Assembly: GCA_903845055.1 (NCBI GenBank)
Contig: CAIMWF010000008.1
Location: forward strand, 1 to 64,000
Length of the DNA: 64,000 nucleotides
Reading direction: 5' to 3'
Source: an uncultured Bacteroidales bacterium
GTDB taxonomy: Bacteria; Bacteroidota; Bacteroidia; Bacteroidales; FEN-979
Shown here: in pieces, positions 9,658 through 17,647 of the stretch
How positions within the stretch are numbered: position 1 is the first letter of the stretch
Layout of the letters: each line of letters starts with the position of its first letter
Position numbers and translations under genes: made by a program
The notes under the pieces: generated by a model
Told to the model about the DNA's origin: nothing
The model's input: the letters and a program-made list of their open reading frames with translations, nothing else
Databases searched by the model: none

Positions 9658-10316
9658 CGTTCACAGAGTTGAAATTTGACATAACAGATCTTTTTTCCCA
9701 TCCCGAGCCATTTTCCTTCGTAAAAGGTTTTGATGGAGAGTTCATCGTGGGTGGAGCCGGCATAAAGGTTGTCGGTGGCCTCTATCAGCCTGTGCCCGTG
9801 GGCCCCGATCACATCGATTGTAAAATTGAAAAAGAAGGCATCGTCTGTTTTGAGGTGAATGATCCCATCAGGAGGGAGGATATTCCCGTATTTTGCCAGG
9901 AATACGGGTGCGGTGAGCCGCAGCCGCTCTTTTTTCACCTGCGGATCGGGAAAGGTGATCCATATCTCACTGACCTCCCCGGGTGAAAATAATGTTTCTA
10001 TCTGGCCCACCTGCGTCCTTATAAATGCCACATTTCTTAGCCGCAGCTCCTCGGCGGTCTTGCACCCCCGCCATAGCCGCGCCCCTTTCCAGTCGATGCC
10101 GATGAAATTCCTGCCGGGATACATGGAGGCGAGCCCAACGGTATATTCTCCCTTTCCGCAACCAAGTTCGAGGGATAGCGGGTTGTTGTTACCGAAAAAG
10201 GTTTCGTGCCATTTCGACCGCAGGCGAAATTCAGGGATCAATTCATCGAAAGCAGGTTGGAACAGGTGTGGGAAGGAGAGATTTTCCTGAAAATGAACCA
10301 GCTTCTTTTTACCCAC
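9654..10316 (-). CDS. trmB: tRNA (guanine-N7-)-methyltransferase
   Basis: Methylates G46 in the variable loop of tRNAs using S-adenosylmethionine. The 220-residue protein has the SAM-binding motif 'LELGCGKGEYTVGLA', the 'NFIGIDWKGARLWRG' segment, and the family signature 'ITFPDPQVKKERLRLT' (usually FPDPWPKKRH...). The C-terminal 'STHDELSIKTFYEGKWL' matches the tRNA-contacting end, TxYE in other members. The start MGKKKLVHFQEN is seven bases after the stop of the HU-SPOR gene. The 3' end overlaps the start of the S46 peptidase gene by four bases, so the genes are translationally linked. Confidence 0.95.
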   Translation of the reverse strand: MGKKKLVHFQENLSFPHLFQPAFDELIPEFRLRSKWHETFFGNNNPLSLELGCGKGEYTVGLASMYPGRNFIGIDWKGARLWRGCKTAEELRLRNVAFIRTQVGQIETLFSPGEVSEIWITFPDPQVKKERLRLTAPVFLAKYGNILPPDGIIHLKTDDAFFFNFTIDVIGAHGHRLIEATDNLYAGSTHDELSIKTFYEGKWLGMGKKICYVKFQLCER

Positions 10317-10323
10317 AGATCAT

Positions 10324-11313
10324 CTATTTAGCGAGTAACCAGGCATCCCTGAAATCGGTCGATTTTGCCTGTGCGAGGAGTTCGTCGGCTTTTTGCCTTT
10401 GCGAACTGGTGCCGATCGTTACGCGGTAAAGACCTGATTTTGAACGATCAAAGATGGAGGCATCAAGACCTTTGCGTTTCAGCGCGGCGACACAGTGTTC
10501 AGCGTTCTCCTTCATCCTGAAAGCCCCGACAATGACGGCAAATGAGTCGTCGCTGACTGTGGCAGCCGGCAATTCCGGTGCCGGGGCGGTTTGAGGTGCG
10601 GCAGGTTTTGCAGCCACCGGCTGAACACAGACCTTTTGCCTGGCAGGGGCTGTCTTCTTCCCAACCAGTGCTGCGGAAGAGAACCTGGAGAAGACCGAAC
10701 CAAGGATATTGGCATTGCTCGTGGTATCGGAAGAAAGCCGGTTGTATTGTGTAAGTCCGATGACGGCGGCAATGCCGAGGGGCAGGGCTAAAATGGCAGC
10801 CCGCCTGATCATGAGCGGCATGACTTGTCTGTTGCCCGGGTGAACGCGGGTGCCTGCGGCTGCTGTCTGGTCACGACCGATGATGGAGGTGGTTCGGGTC
10901 ACCGGTGGTGAAATAAAGGAACTCAACCCAAATGAATCGGGAAGCAGGTTGAAATTTTTATCCTGTTCAAACTGGATGTTGCCCTCTTTTCCAAGAAAAA
11001 GCTGGCCAACCGCCGGGATCACGACTGCTTTCCCGTCCATCAGGGATTTGCGGCATTCATCGGCAAAAAGTTCAACCAGCATGCAGGCATCGCCGTACGA
11101 AGTACCCTGGGCCCCTGCAATGGCATTGGCCAGAAGACCATCGTTTTGTTTGAGGTTTATGTTGAAAAGGATTTTTTTACAGGGAGACCTGAAGGCATGA
11201 TAGACCGGATCGATACTGGCAGGGGCGTAATTTCCGATAAACCCCCCGAAACCGGGGATAATAACGCAGTCATGCACGGTCAATAATTCGGCTATACAAT
11301 TACGGATGTCCAT
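10324..11313 (-). CDS. HU-CCDC81 / SPOR domain protein
   Basis: A 329-residue three-part protein. Residues about 1-135 are two HU-like domains of the CCDC81 type ('LLTVHDCVIIPGFGGFIGNY' and 'DGKAVVIPAVGQLFL'), found widely in Bacteroidota. A hydrophobic helix follows at about residues 170-188 ('AAILALPLGIAAVIGL'), then a Pro/Ala-rich linker, then a C-terminal SPOR domain ('FAVIVGAFRMKENAEHCVAAL' to the end). SPOR domains bind denuded peptidoglycan at division sites, so the protein probably spans the inner membrane with HU domains in the cytoplasm and SPOR in the periplasm. What the HU part binds is not known. Confidence 0.9.
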   Translation of the reverse strand: MDIRNCIAELLTVHDCVIIPGFGGFIGNYAPASIDPVYHAFRSPCKKILFNINLKQNDGLLANAIAGAQGTSYGDACMLVELFADECRKSLMDGKAVVIPAVGQLFLGKEGNIQFEQDKNFNLLPDSFGLSSFISPPVTRTTSIIGRDQTAAAGTRVHPGNRQVMPLMIRRAAILALPLGIAAVIGLTQYNRLSSDTTSNANILGSVFSRFSSAALVGKKTAPARQKVCVQPVAAKPAAPQTAPAPELPAATVSDDSFAVIVGAFRMKENAEHCVAALKRKGLDASIFDRSKSGLYRVTIGTSSQRQKADELLAQAKSTDFRDAWLLAK

Positions 11314-11347
11314 TTTCTGCAGGTTAATAACAGGCTAAGATACGGAT

Positions 11348-12109
11348 TTATTGGAATAAGGTTCCGTTTCTGTTGGTAATTTTTAATAAATCGGAAGGGA
11401 CATCGACTGCAAAACTTTCATATTCTGTGACTTGTGTCTGGATCTTATATCCATGTTCCAGCCACCGCATTTGCTCAAGCGATTCGGCAAGTTCCAGCGG
11501 GGAGGGAGGCAGGTCTACAATTTCTTCAAGAACCGTTGACCGGTAGCCGTATATGCCGACATGCCTGTAATAGGTTGTTGCCGACAGCCAATCCTCCGGT
11601 TTAAAACCCCTCGCAAATGGAATGGGGGAACGGCTGAAAAACAGGGCCGATCCATCCAAATCCGTCACTGCCTTTACAACGTTGGGACTGGACAATTCTT
11701 CCACGGATGTGATTTTCCGGATGAGAGTTGCCAGGCAGGTTCCCGCGATGGAGAAACAACCGGCCAACTCCTCAATCTGTGCCGGGTCGATAAACGGCTC
11801 GTCACCCTGGATGTTCACGATATAATCAAAGGTATCGCCGGATTCGCGGAGTTTTCCAGCCACTTCGCAGCAGCGTTCCGTCCCGGTACGGTGATGTTCG
11901 CCGGTCATCATGACATTTCCACCGAAGCCGGTCACATGGTTAAAAATCGCTTCATGGTCGGTGGCAACAATGACCCTCGACAGGGAGGAACATTTGACGG
12001 CCTGTTCATAAACACGCCGGATCATGGATTTGCCTTCGATCACAACAAGCGGTTTACCCGGGAACCGGGTGGATGTATACCGGGCTGGAATGATACCGAG
12101 AATATTCAT
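11348..12109 (-). CDS. kdsB: 3-deoxy-manno-octulosonate cytidylyltransferase (CMP-Kdo synthetase)
   Basis: Activates Kdo with CTP to CMP-Kdo for the inner core of lipopolysaccharide, in the cytoplasm. The 253-residue protein begins with 'ILGIIPARYTSTRFPGKPL', the nucleotide-binding signature of the family. Other conserved parts are 'VIVATDHEAI', 'GTERCCEVA', 'YIVNIQGDEPFID', 'VGIYGYRSTVL' and 'LAESLEQMRWLEHGY'. The length matches other KdsB. It lies in a minus-strand run with the kinase and GH3 genes upstream. No kdsA, kdsC or kdsD is in the window. Confidence 0.97.
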   Translation of the reverse strand: MNILGIIPARYTSTRFPGKPLVVIEGKSMIRRVYEQAVKCSSLSRVIVATDHEAIFNHVTGFGGNVMMTGEHHRTGTERCCEVAGKLRESGDTFDYIVNIQGDEPFIDPAQIEELAGCFSIAGTCLATLIRKITSVEELSSPNVVKAVTDLDGSALFFSRSPIPFARGFKPEDWLSATTYYRHVGIYGYRSTVLEEIVDLPPSPLELAESLEQMRWLEHGYKIQTQVTEYESFAVDVPSDLLKITNRNGTLFQ

Positions 12110-12162
12110 CTGGGGAAAATTGATATCACAATGGTGAATTGGCGCGATGCCTTAACCTCCTG

Positions 12163-12777
12163 TTAAAAGAGACCGTGAAGCTGGGCATTGATCTTTTCGA
12201 TCACGGCGCCGAGATCTTCCGGGTTTTCGCTGACCTTCAGGGTATCGGCGTCAATGATCAGCAGTTTGCCGAATTTGTATCCTTCGACCCAGTCTTCATA
12301 CATATCGTTCAGGTTCTTGAGATAATCGAGCCTGATGGCATTCTCATACTCCCTTCCGCGCTTCTGGATTTGGCTGACCAGGGTTGAAACGCTTGCACGG
12401 AGGTAAATCAGCAGGTCGGGAGGCTGGATAAAGGTGCTCATGAGGTCGAACAGCGAGCGGTAGTTGTCAAAGTCGCGGGTGCTCATGAGATTCATGGAAT
12501 GGAGGTTGGGAGCGAAGATAAAGGCGTCTTCATATATCGTGCGGTCCTGCACCACGGTCTTGCCCGAATTACGGATGTCGACAACCTGCCGGAACCGGCT
12601 GTTCAGGAAATAGATCTGCAGGTTGAACGACCAGCGCTGCATATCTTCATAGAAACTATTCAGGTATGGATTTGTATCAACATCCTCGTAATGCGGGTCC
12701 CATCCGAATTGTTTTGCCAGTAAACCGGTCAGTGTGGTTTTTCCGGAACCGATGTTTCCGGCAATAGCGATATGCAT
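12163..12777 (-). CDS. Deoxynucleoside kinase (dNK family)
   Basis: A 204-residue deoxyribonucleoside kinase that salvages deoxynucleosides to 5'-monophosphates. The P-loop is 'AGNIGSGKTTLTGLLAKQFG' near the N-terminus. The substrate-binding 'WSFNLQIYFLNSRF' and the catalytic 'VVQDRTIYEDAFIFA' (ERS/DRS-like) follow, with the LID 'IQKRGREYE'. I chose the ATG at 12777 (MHIAIAGNIG); a longer frame begins with TTG at 12816 and would add 13 residues unlike the family. It lies between kdsB and the GH3 gene. Specificity (dA/dG or pyrimidine) cannot be decided. Confidence 0.9.
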   Translation of the reverse strand: MHIAIAGNIGSGKTTLTGLLAKQFGWDPHYEDVDTNPYLNSFYEDMQRWSFNLQIYFLNSRFRQVVDIRNSGKTVVQDRTIYEDAFIFAPNLHSMNLMSTRDFDNYRSLFDLMSTFIQPPDLLIYLRASVSTLVSQIQKRGREYENAIRLDYLKNLNDMYEDWVEGYKFGKLLIIDADTLKVSENPEDLGAVIEKINAQLHGLF

Positions 12778-12812
12778 AGGTTTAAATTTGTTACCAAAAG
12801 TAAGAAAAGGAA

Positions 12813-14333
12813 TCAATCTTCAGCTAAAATTCGAAGGATTTCATCCACATATTTTCGGTCGTTTGCAAGCCGCGGGACTTTATGCTGGCCGCCCAGTTTG
12901 CCTTTCTGCTTGAGCCAGCGGTAGAACGATCCGGGGGGGAGAATGGCGAGGCGCGGCTCTTCCAGGAGCATATCGTGATACCTTTTTGCTTCATAATCGG
13001 AATTGAGCGATTTCAGTGCCGTGTCGAGTGCACTGGTAAAAAAGGAGAGGTCCGCCGGTGGTTTTTCAAATTCGATGAGCCATTGATGCGCCCCTTTTGA
13101 ATCGCCCGAAAGATAAACCGGTGCGGCCGTGTATTCCGACACGATGGCGTGGCTCCTTTCACAGGCAATGGCCATGGCCTTTTCGGCATTGTCGATGATC
13201 AGTTCCTCACCAAAGGCATTGATGAAATTCCGGGTGCGGCCCGAAATTTTAATCCTGTAAGGATTGCATGAAGTGAACCGGACCGTGTCGCCGATCAGGT
13301 AACGCCATAACCCTGCGTTCGTGGTGATCACCATGGCATAGTTGGTATTGAGGTCAACCTGCTCAAGACTGCAGGCGGCCGGGTTTTCCGAACCCAGCTG
13401 ATCAACGGGGATAAATTCATAGTAGATGCCGTAATCAAGCATGAGCAGCATATCGTCGGCGTCATTGCGGTCCTGGATGCCGAAAAATCCCTCCGAGGCA
13501 TTGTAGGTTTCCAGGTAGTTGACCTTCCCCGTTGGCAGGATTCGCCTGAACTGTTCGCGGTAAGGGGAAAAGTTGACCCCGCCATGGACAAAAAGTTCAA
13601 AATTGGGCCAAACTTCCAGGATATTATCCTTGCCGGTTATCTCCAGCACCCGCTTCAACAAAAGAAGCGTCCATGAAGGGACCCCCGAGATGTTGGTCAC
13701 ATCGTGCTGGATGGTGGCGGCCGCCATCATTTCGATCTTGCTTTCCCATTCGTCCATCAGTGCGATCGACAGGTTCGGGGTGCGCATGAATTCAAACCAG
13801 CCCGGAAGGTTCTGGATCAGGATGGCCGACAGGTCGCCCTGGTAGTACATTTCATTGTTCACCTCCTTGATCTGGTGCGAACCTCCCATGGCGATGGATT
13901 TCCCGGCGAAAAGTTTTGTCTCCGAATGGTTGTTGCAATAAATGGAAAGCAAATCCTTACCCCCTTTAAAATGGCACTCTTCCAGGGCCTCCTGGCTCAC
14001 CGGGATGAATTTGCTCTTGTCGCAGGTGGTCCCCGACGATTTGGCGAACCATTTGATCTCGGATGGCCAGAGAATATTCTGTTCCCCCTTTCGCAGCCGC
14101 GAAATGGTATCTTTAAGCGAGTCATAATCGTGAAGCGGCACCCGTTCGCGGAATTGCTCCGGGGTAATAACCGATTTAAAGTCGTAATACCGGCCCCATT
14201 CGGTCTGCCTGGCCGTGGTGAGCAGTTTACGCAGCCATTCTGTCTGAACTTCATGAGGATATTTCATGAAAAGTTCAATCTGATGAATTCGCTTCTTCAT
14301 CAGCCATGAAATAACAGAATTGATCAATGCCAT
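12813..14333 (-). CDS. GH3 family acyl-adenylating protein
   Basis: A 506-residue member of the GH3 superfamily, known in plants for joining amino acids to jasmonate or auxin through an acyl-adenylate. Bacterial members are frequent in Bacteroidota and mostly uncharacterised. Landmarks: 'EIKWFAKSSGTTCDKSKFIP' (ATP-binding motif 1), 'VNYLETYNASEGFFGIQ' (motif 2) and 'RYLIGDTVRFTS' (motif 3, YxxGD). All three motifs are intact, so adenylation is plausible. I chose ATG at 14333 (MALINSVISW); a 9-residue longer start at 14360 exists. It heads a minus-strand group with the kinase and kdsB, divergent from ackA. Confidence 0.9.
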   Translation of the reverse strand: MALINSVISWLMKKRIHQIELFMKYPHEVQTEWLRKLLTTARQTEWGRYYDFKSVITPEQFRERVPLHDYDSLKDTISRLRKGEQNILWPSEIKWFAKSSGTTCDKSKFIPVSQEALEECHFKGGKDLLSIYCNNHSETKLFAGKSIAMGGSHQIKEVNNEMYYQGDLSAILIQNLPGWFEFMRTPNLSIALMDEWESKIEMMAAATIQHDVTNISGVPSWTLLLLKRVLEITGKDNILEVWPNFELFVHGGVNFSPYREQFRRILPTGKVNYLETYNASEGFFGIQDRNDADDMLLMLDYGIYYEFIPVDQLGSENPAACSLEQVDLNTNYAMVITTNAGLWRYLIGDTVRFTSCNPYRIKISGRTRNFINAFGEELIIDNAEKAMAIACERSHAIVSEYTAAPVYLSGDSKGAHQWLIEFEKPPADLSFFTSALDTALKSLNSDYEAKRYHDMLLEEPRLAILPPGSFYRWLKQKGKLGGQHKVPRLANDRKYVDEILRILAED

Positions 14334-14458
14334 AATGCAGACACCGGTTAGGGTGTCCAAAAATACAATTTTATCTTATCAAACAACAGAAATAAGCCTG
14401 GACATGGAACCTGTCATGAGAAAAAAAGTATTTGTTACGTTATTTTTTTGTATTTTTT

Positions 14459-14489
14459 TTTGCTGAAACATAATATTGTTGTAAGTTTG
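14459..14489 (+). promoter_or_regulatory. Bacteroidota-type promoter of ackA
   Basis: TTTG at 14459-14462 and TAAGTTTG at 14482-14489 are separated by exactly 19 bases, an exact fit to the Bacteroidota consensus (-33 TTTG, -7 TAnnTTTG). Transcription would start near 14496 and leave a leader of about 76 bases. The last 41 bases before the start codon (14531-14571) contain no G at all and should be unstructured. This is the clearest promoter in the window. Confidence 0.8.
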
Positions 14490-14571
14490 CAACCCTAACA
14501 ATTGCTCTTTCATGCTTGGTTTGCAGAAGGACCATCAAACCACAATAATCACTAACACCTCTACCAACACC

Positions 14572-15786
14572 ATGAAAATTCTTGTTTTAAACTGCGGCAG
14601 TTCCTCGATTAAATACCAGTTAATCGAACTTTCCGGGGTAGCCGACCTTCAAGCCAAGGGGTTGCTTGACCGTATCGGCCTTCCTACGAGCGAACTCGTA
14701 CACCAGGTCACCGGCAGGGAAAAGTATAAGATTGCCAACGAAGTACCCGATCACCAGGTCGGGATCAACCTGATTCTGAAAACCCTGAAAGACCCTGTTT
14801 ACGGAGTCATTAAGGATGAAAAGGAGATTGTCGCTGTGGGGCACCGTGTTGCCCATGGCGGTGAAAACTTCAAAGCGAGCGTACTGATCACCCAGGATGT
14901 AAAGAACGACATTGAAAAATGCATCGAGCTGGCCCCGCTGCACAATCCTGCAAACCTGAAAGGAATCCTGTCCATCGAAGCCATCCTTCCGGATGTTCCG
15001 CAGGTTGCCGTGTTCGACACCTCGTTCCACCAGACCATGCCGGCGTTTTCATATCTCTACGCTATTCCTTACGAATATTATGAAAAGTATAAGATCCGCC
15101 GGTACGGTTTCCATGGCACCTCGCACAAATATGTTGCAATGAAGGCATGCCGTTACCTCGGCAAGGACTTCAACAACCTGAAAATCATCACATGCCACCT
15201 GGGCAATGGTTCGTCTGTCGCCGCCATCCTGAACGGCAAATCGGTCGATACCTCCATGGGGTTTACCCCCCTCGAGGGGCTCATGATGGGCACCCGAAGC
15301 GGCGATGTTGACCTTGGCGTATTATTGTTCATGGCCGAGAAGGAGAACCTGAGCATTGCCGACACCAACGCGATGTTCAATAAAAAAAGCGGTGTCTGCG
15401 GCATTTCGGGGATATCATTCGACATGCGCGATGTGGAGCAGGCCGCCGGCAATGGCAACAAGCGGGCGCAGCTGTCACTCGATATGTATGCCTATCGTGT
15501 TAAAAAGTACATCGGGGCCTATGCAGCCGCAATGGGCGGCGTCGACCTGATCATCATGGCCGGCGGAATTGGTGAAAACGACATAGATACCCGCCGGAGG
15601 ATACTCGAAGGGCTGGAATTTCTTGGCGTTCAGTTCGATCCGGAACGGAATTCCACCAGGGGGAAAGAGGCGATCCTGACCAAACCGGGCTCCCCGGTCG
15701 TCTCCATGGTCATGCCAACCAACGAGGAACTGGTCATCGCCATCGATACTTTCAATATTGTTAACAACGAGGATTTTAATTTCTAA
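14572..15786 (+). CDS. ackA: Acetate kinase
   Basis: Converts acetyl phosphate and ADP to acetate and ATP, the ATP-yielding last step of acetate fermentation (reversible). The 404-residue protein has all signatures: 'MKILVLNCGSSSIKYQLI' at the N-terminus, 'VGHRVAHGGE', 'FDTSFHQTMPAF', 'YGFHGTSHKYV', 'ITCHLGNGSSVAAI', 'TPLEGLMMGTRSGDVD' and 'AGGIGENDIDTRRRI'. I chose ATG at 14572, since the 20 upstream codons to 14512 fall in the leader. No phosphotransacetylase gene (pta) is next to it; the Ptb at 59087 is of the butyryl type. A response regulator follows 10 bases downstream. Confidence 0.98.
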   Translation: MKILVLNCGSSSIKYQLIELSGVADLQAKGLLDRIGLPTSELVHQVTGREKYKIANEVPDHQVGINLILKTLKDPVYGVIKDEKEIVAVGHRVAHGGENFKASVLITQDVKNDIEKCIELAPLHNPANLKGILSIEAILPDVPQVAVFDTSFHQTMPAFSYLYAIPYEYYEKYKIRRYGFHGTSHKYVAMKACRYLGKDFNNLKIITCHLGNGSSVAAILNGKSVDTSMGFTPLEGLMMGTRSGDVDLGVLLFMAEKENLSIADTNAMFNKKSGVCGISGISFDMRDVEQAAGNGNKRAQLSLDMYAYRVKKYIGAYAAAMGGVDLIIMAGGIGENDIDTRRRILEGLEFLGVQFDPERNSTRGKEAILTKPGSPVVSMVMPTNEELVIAIDTFNIVNNEDFNF

Positions 15787-15796
15787 TTATTAGAAC

Positions 15797-16768
15797 ATGG
15801 CTCCAATTAGTTTGTATATTGTTGAGGATGAGTTGATCATCGCTCATGACCTGAAAGCCAAACTTACCGGTTTTGGTTACGAGGTGCTTGGAATGGATAC
15901 CAAGGGGGAAAATGCAATTGAGAATATCGCAATTCTTCAGGAATCAAAAAAAGAACCCGACATCGTCATCATGGATGTTCGTCTCGCCGGTAAAATGGAT
16001 GGGATTGAAGCAGCACGTATCCTGACGGAGAACAACAACTGCGGGATTATTTTTCTCACCTCGATGAACAAGAGCGAGATTTTTGCCAAATCATTCTCGC
16101 TGAAGCCCTATGCCTATCTATTCAAACCGGTGGATATCGACCAGATCCGTGCCGCCATAGAGGTTGCCAACTACCAGCGGAACCTGGAAATCACCAACGA
16201 GCGCATCATCTCCGAGTTAAAAAGCGAGATCGAACAGCGCAAGAAAGTTGAGAAGGAACGCAATCTCCGGCTGCAGGAGCGGATCCGCGCCGAGCAGAAG
16301 GTCAACCAGCTGCTCAAGCAGAAACACCACATGGAACTCGACCTGATCAACCGCGAACTGGCCACCTCTTCCATCTTCATTTCACAGAAAAACAAGATCA
16401 TCGGGCTGATCAAGAAGGACATCAACCGTTTGCTGAAAAACGAAAAGCACATCACCAAAGCGGAAATCGCCACGGTATTGAAAACCATCGATGAGAACAT
16501 CAAATTCGACAACGACTGGTATCGCATCAAAGCCCATTTTGAAAAAATTCACCCGGGCTTCTTCGACCGGCTGCGGAAGAAATTTCCTCAGCTTACCCCC
16601 AACGATCATAAGTTATGTGCCCTGCTGCGGATGAACCTCAATACCAAGGAAATTTCTCATATCCTGAAAATTACGGCTCCCAGTACCGAGATATCCCGCA
16701 TCCGCCTGCGCAAAAAACTCGACCTGCCCAAAGGGGTCAACCTTACGCAATTCATTTGTGAAGCATAA
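15797..16768 (+). CDS. Response regulator with coiled coil and C-terminal helix-turn-helix
   Basis: A 323-residue regulator in three parts. Residues 1-125 form a receiver (acidic 'IVEDE', acceptor Asp in 'IVIMDVRLAGKMDG', Thr/Ser in 'FLTSMN', Lys in 'LFKPVD'). Residues about 135-215 are a charged coiled coil (KSEIEQRKKVEKERNLRLQE...). The C-terminal part ('PQLTPNDHKLCALLRMNL', 'TKEISHILKI', 'IRLRKKL') resembles the LuxR-like helix-turn-helix at the end of Bacteroidota two-component and Y_Y_Y-type regulators. It is transcribed after ackA with only 10 bases between them. No kinase is adjacent. Targets are unknown; control of acetate metabolism is a guess from position. Confidence 0.85.
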   Translation: MAPISLYIVEDELIIAHDLKAKLTGFGYEVLGMDTKGENAIENIAILQESKKEPDIVIMDVRLAGKMDGIEAARILTENNNCGIIFLTSMNKSEIFAKSFSLKPYAYLFKPVDIDQIRAAIEVANYQRNLEITNERIISELKSEIEQRKKVEKERNLRLQERIRAEQKVNQLLKQKHHMELDLINRELATSSIFISQKNKIIGLIKKDINRLLKNEKHITKAEIATVLKTIDENIKFDNDWYRIKAHFEKIHPGFFDRLRKKFPQLTPNDHKLCALLRMNLNTKEISHILKITAPSTEISRIRLRKKLDLPKGVNLTQFICEA

Positions 16769-16769
16769 T

Positions 16770-16797
16770 AAAAAACGCGGCGTCTGCCGCGTTTTTT
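16770..16797. terminator. Two-way rho-independent terminator between the regulator gene and yebC
   Basis: A perfect 12-bp inverted repeat, aaaaaacgcggc / gccgcgtttttt, with a 4-base loop (gtct). It has A-runs on the left and T-runs on the right, so it can stop transcription from both sides. It fills the 30-base gap between two convergent genes. Confidence 0.92.
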
Positions 16798-16798
16798 A

Positions 16799-17539
16799 TT
16801 ATAGACTCTCCGCTATTTCATCACTGATCTCCATTGTATGGAAAACGTTCTGGACATCATCATCCTCCTCGATGATATCGACAAGTTTCAACACCTTGCG
16901 GGTGGCGTCGAGGTCGAGTGAAACGGTTGTTTTCGGGATCCGTTGCAGCGAAGCGCTTTCCGGCTCGATCTTCAGCTGCTCCAGTTTCTTGATCATGCTT
17001 CCGAAATCCTCCATGGCAGTGGTTATGTTGAAAACATCATCTTCGAGCGATATGTCCTCAGCCCCTGCGTCGATCAGTTCCATTTCAAAATCATCACGGT
17101 TGAGATCTCCTTTTGGAACGACAAAAATCCCTTTGCGGTCGAACAGGTAATTCAGCATCCCGTTTTGTCCCAGTTCACCGCCGTGTTTGTTGAAATAGGC
17201 CCGTACATTTGAAACGGTACGCTGGAGATTGTCGGTGGTACACTCCACAAAGATCGCGACACCATGAGGACCTTTGCCTTCATAGGTGGTTTCGTGCAGA
17301 ATCGCTGCATCTTTGTCCGAACCCTTGCTGATGGCACGCTGGATATTGTCCTTCGGCATCGAGGCCCCCTTTGCATTCGAAATCGCAAGCCGCAGCCGGG
17401 GGTTCCCATCAGGATCGGGGCCACCCTCCTTTACAGCAATCGTGATATCCTTGATAATCTTGGAAAATATTTTGGAACGTTTGGCATCGAGCGCTCCCTT
17501 TTTCCGCTTAATGGTTGACCATTTATTGTGACCTGACAT
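16799..17539 (-). CDS. yebC: YebC/PmpR family protein
   Basis: A 246-residue member of the YebC/TACO1 family. These proteins were named as transcription regulators; some members help ribosomes through difficult stretches. The start 'MSGHNKWSTIKRKKGALDAK' is diagnostic, as are 'IKDITIAVKEGG', 'AISNAKGASMPKDNIQRAI', 'YEGKGPHGVAIFVE' and 'GELGQNGMLNYLFDRKGIF'. The length is as usual. It is monocistronic; upstream, TAAGTTTG on the minus strand at 17622-17629 is a good -7 box. No ruvC or ruvA gene lies next to it, unlike in proteobacteria. Confidence 0.96.
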   Translation of the reverse strand: MSGHNKWSTIKRKKGALDAKRSKIFSKIIKDITIAVKEGGPDPDGNPRLRLAISNAKGASMPKDNIQRAISKGSDKDAAILHETTYEGKGPHGVAIFVECTTDNLQRTVSNVRAYFNKHGGELGQNGMLNYLFDRKGIFVVPKGDLNRDDFEMELIDAGAEDISLEDDVFNITTAMEDFGSMIKKLEQLKIEPESASLQRIPKTTVSLDLDATRKVLKLVDIIEEDDDVQNVFHTMEISDEIAESL

Positions 17540-17621
17540 AAAATGATTGATTATTGAATAACAATGTAAAATTAATAAAAAAAGGTTACGTAATGAAAAA
17601 CGATTGGTAAATTTGGGGTCG

Positions 17622-17629
17622 CAAACTTA
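17622..17629 (-). promoter_or_regulatory. Candidate -7 promoter box of yebC
   Basis: Minus-strand TAAGTTTG fits TAnnTTTG. A GTTG lies 21 bases upstream (17651-17654), within the divergent lipoprotein gene. The predicted start would give a leader of about 75 bases before the yebC ATG at 17539. Confidence 0.5.
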
Positions 17630-17647
17630 CGAAAATCCTTAGCTCGC

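Noticed and set aside
12778-12816. A longer N-terminus for the deoxynucleoside kinase
   Set aside because: It needs a TTG start overlapping the GH3 stop and adds residues before the P-loop that other members do not have; the ATG at 12777 fits better.
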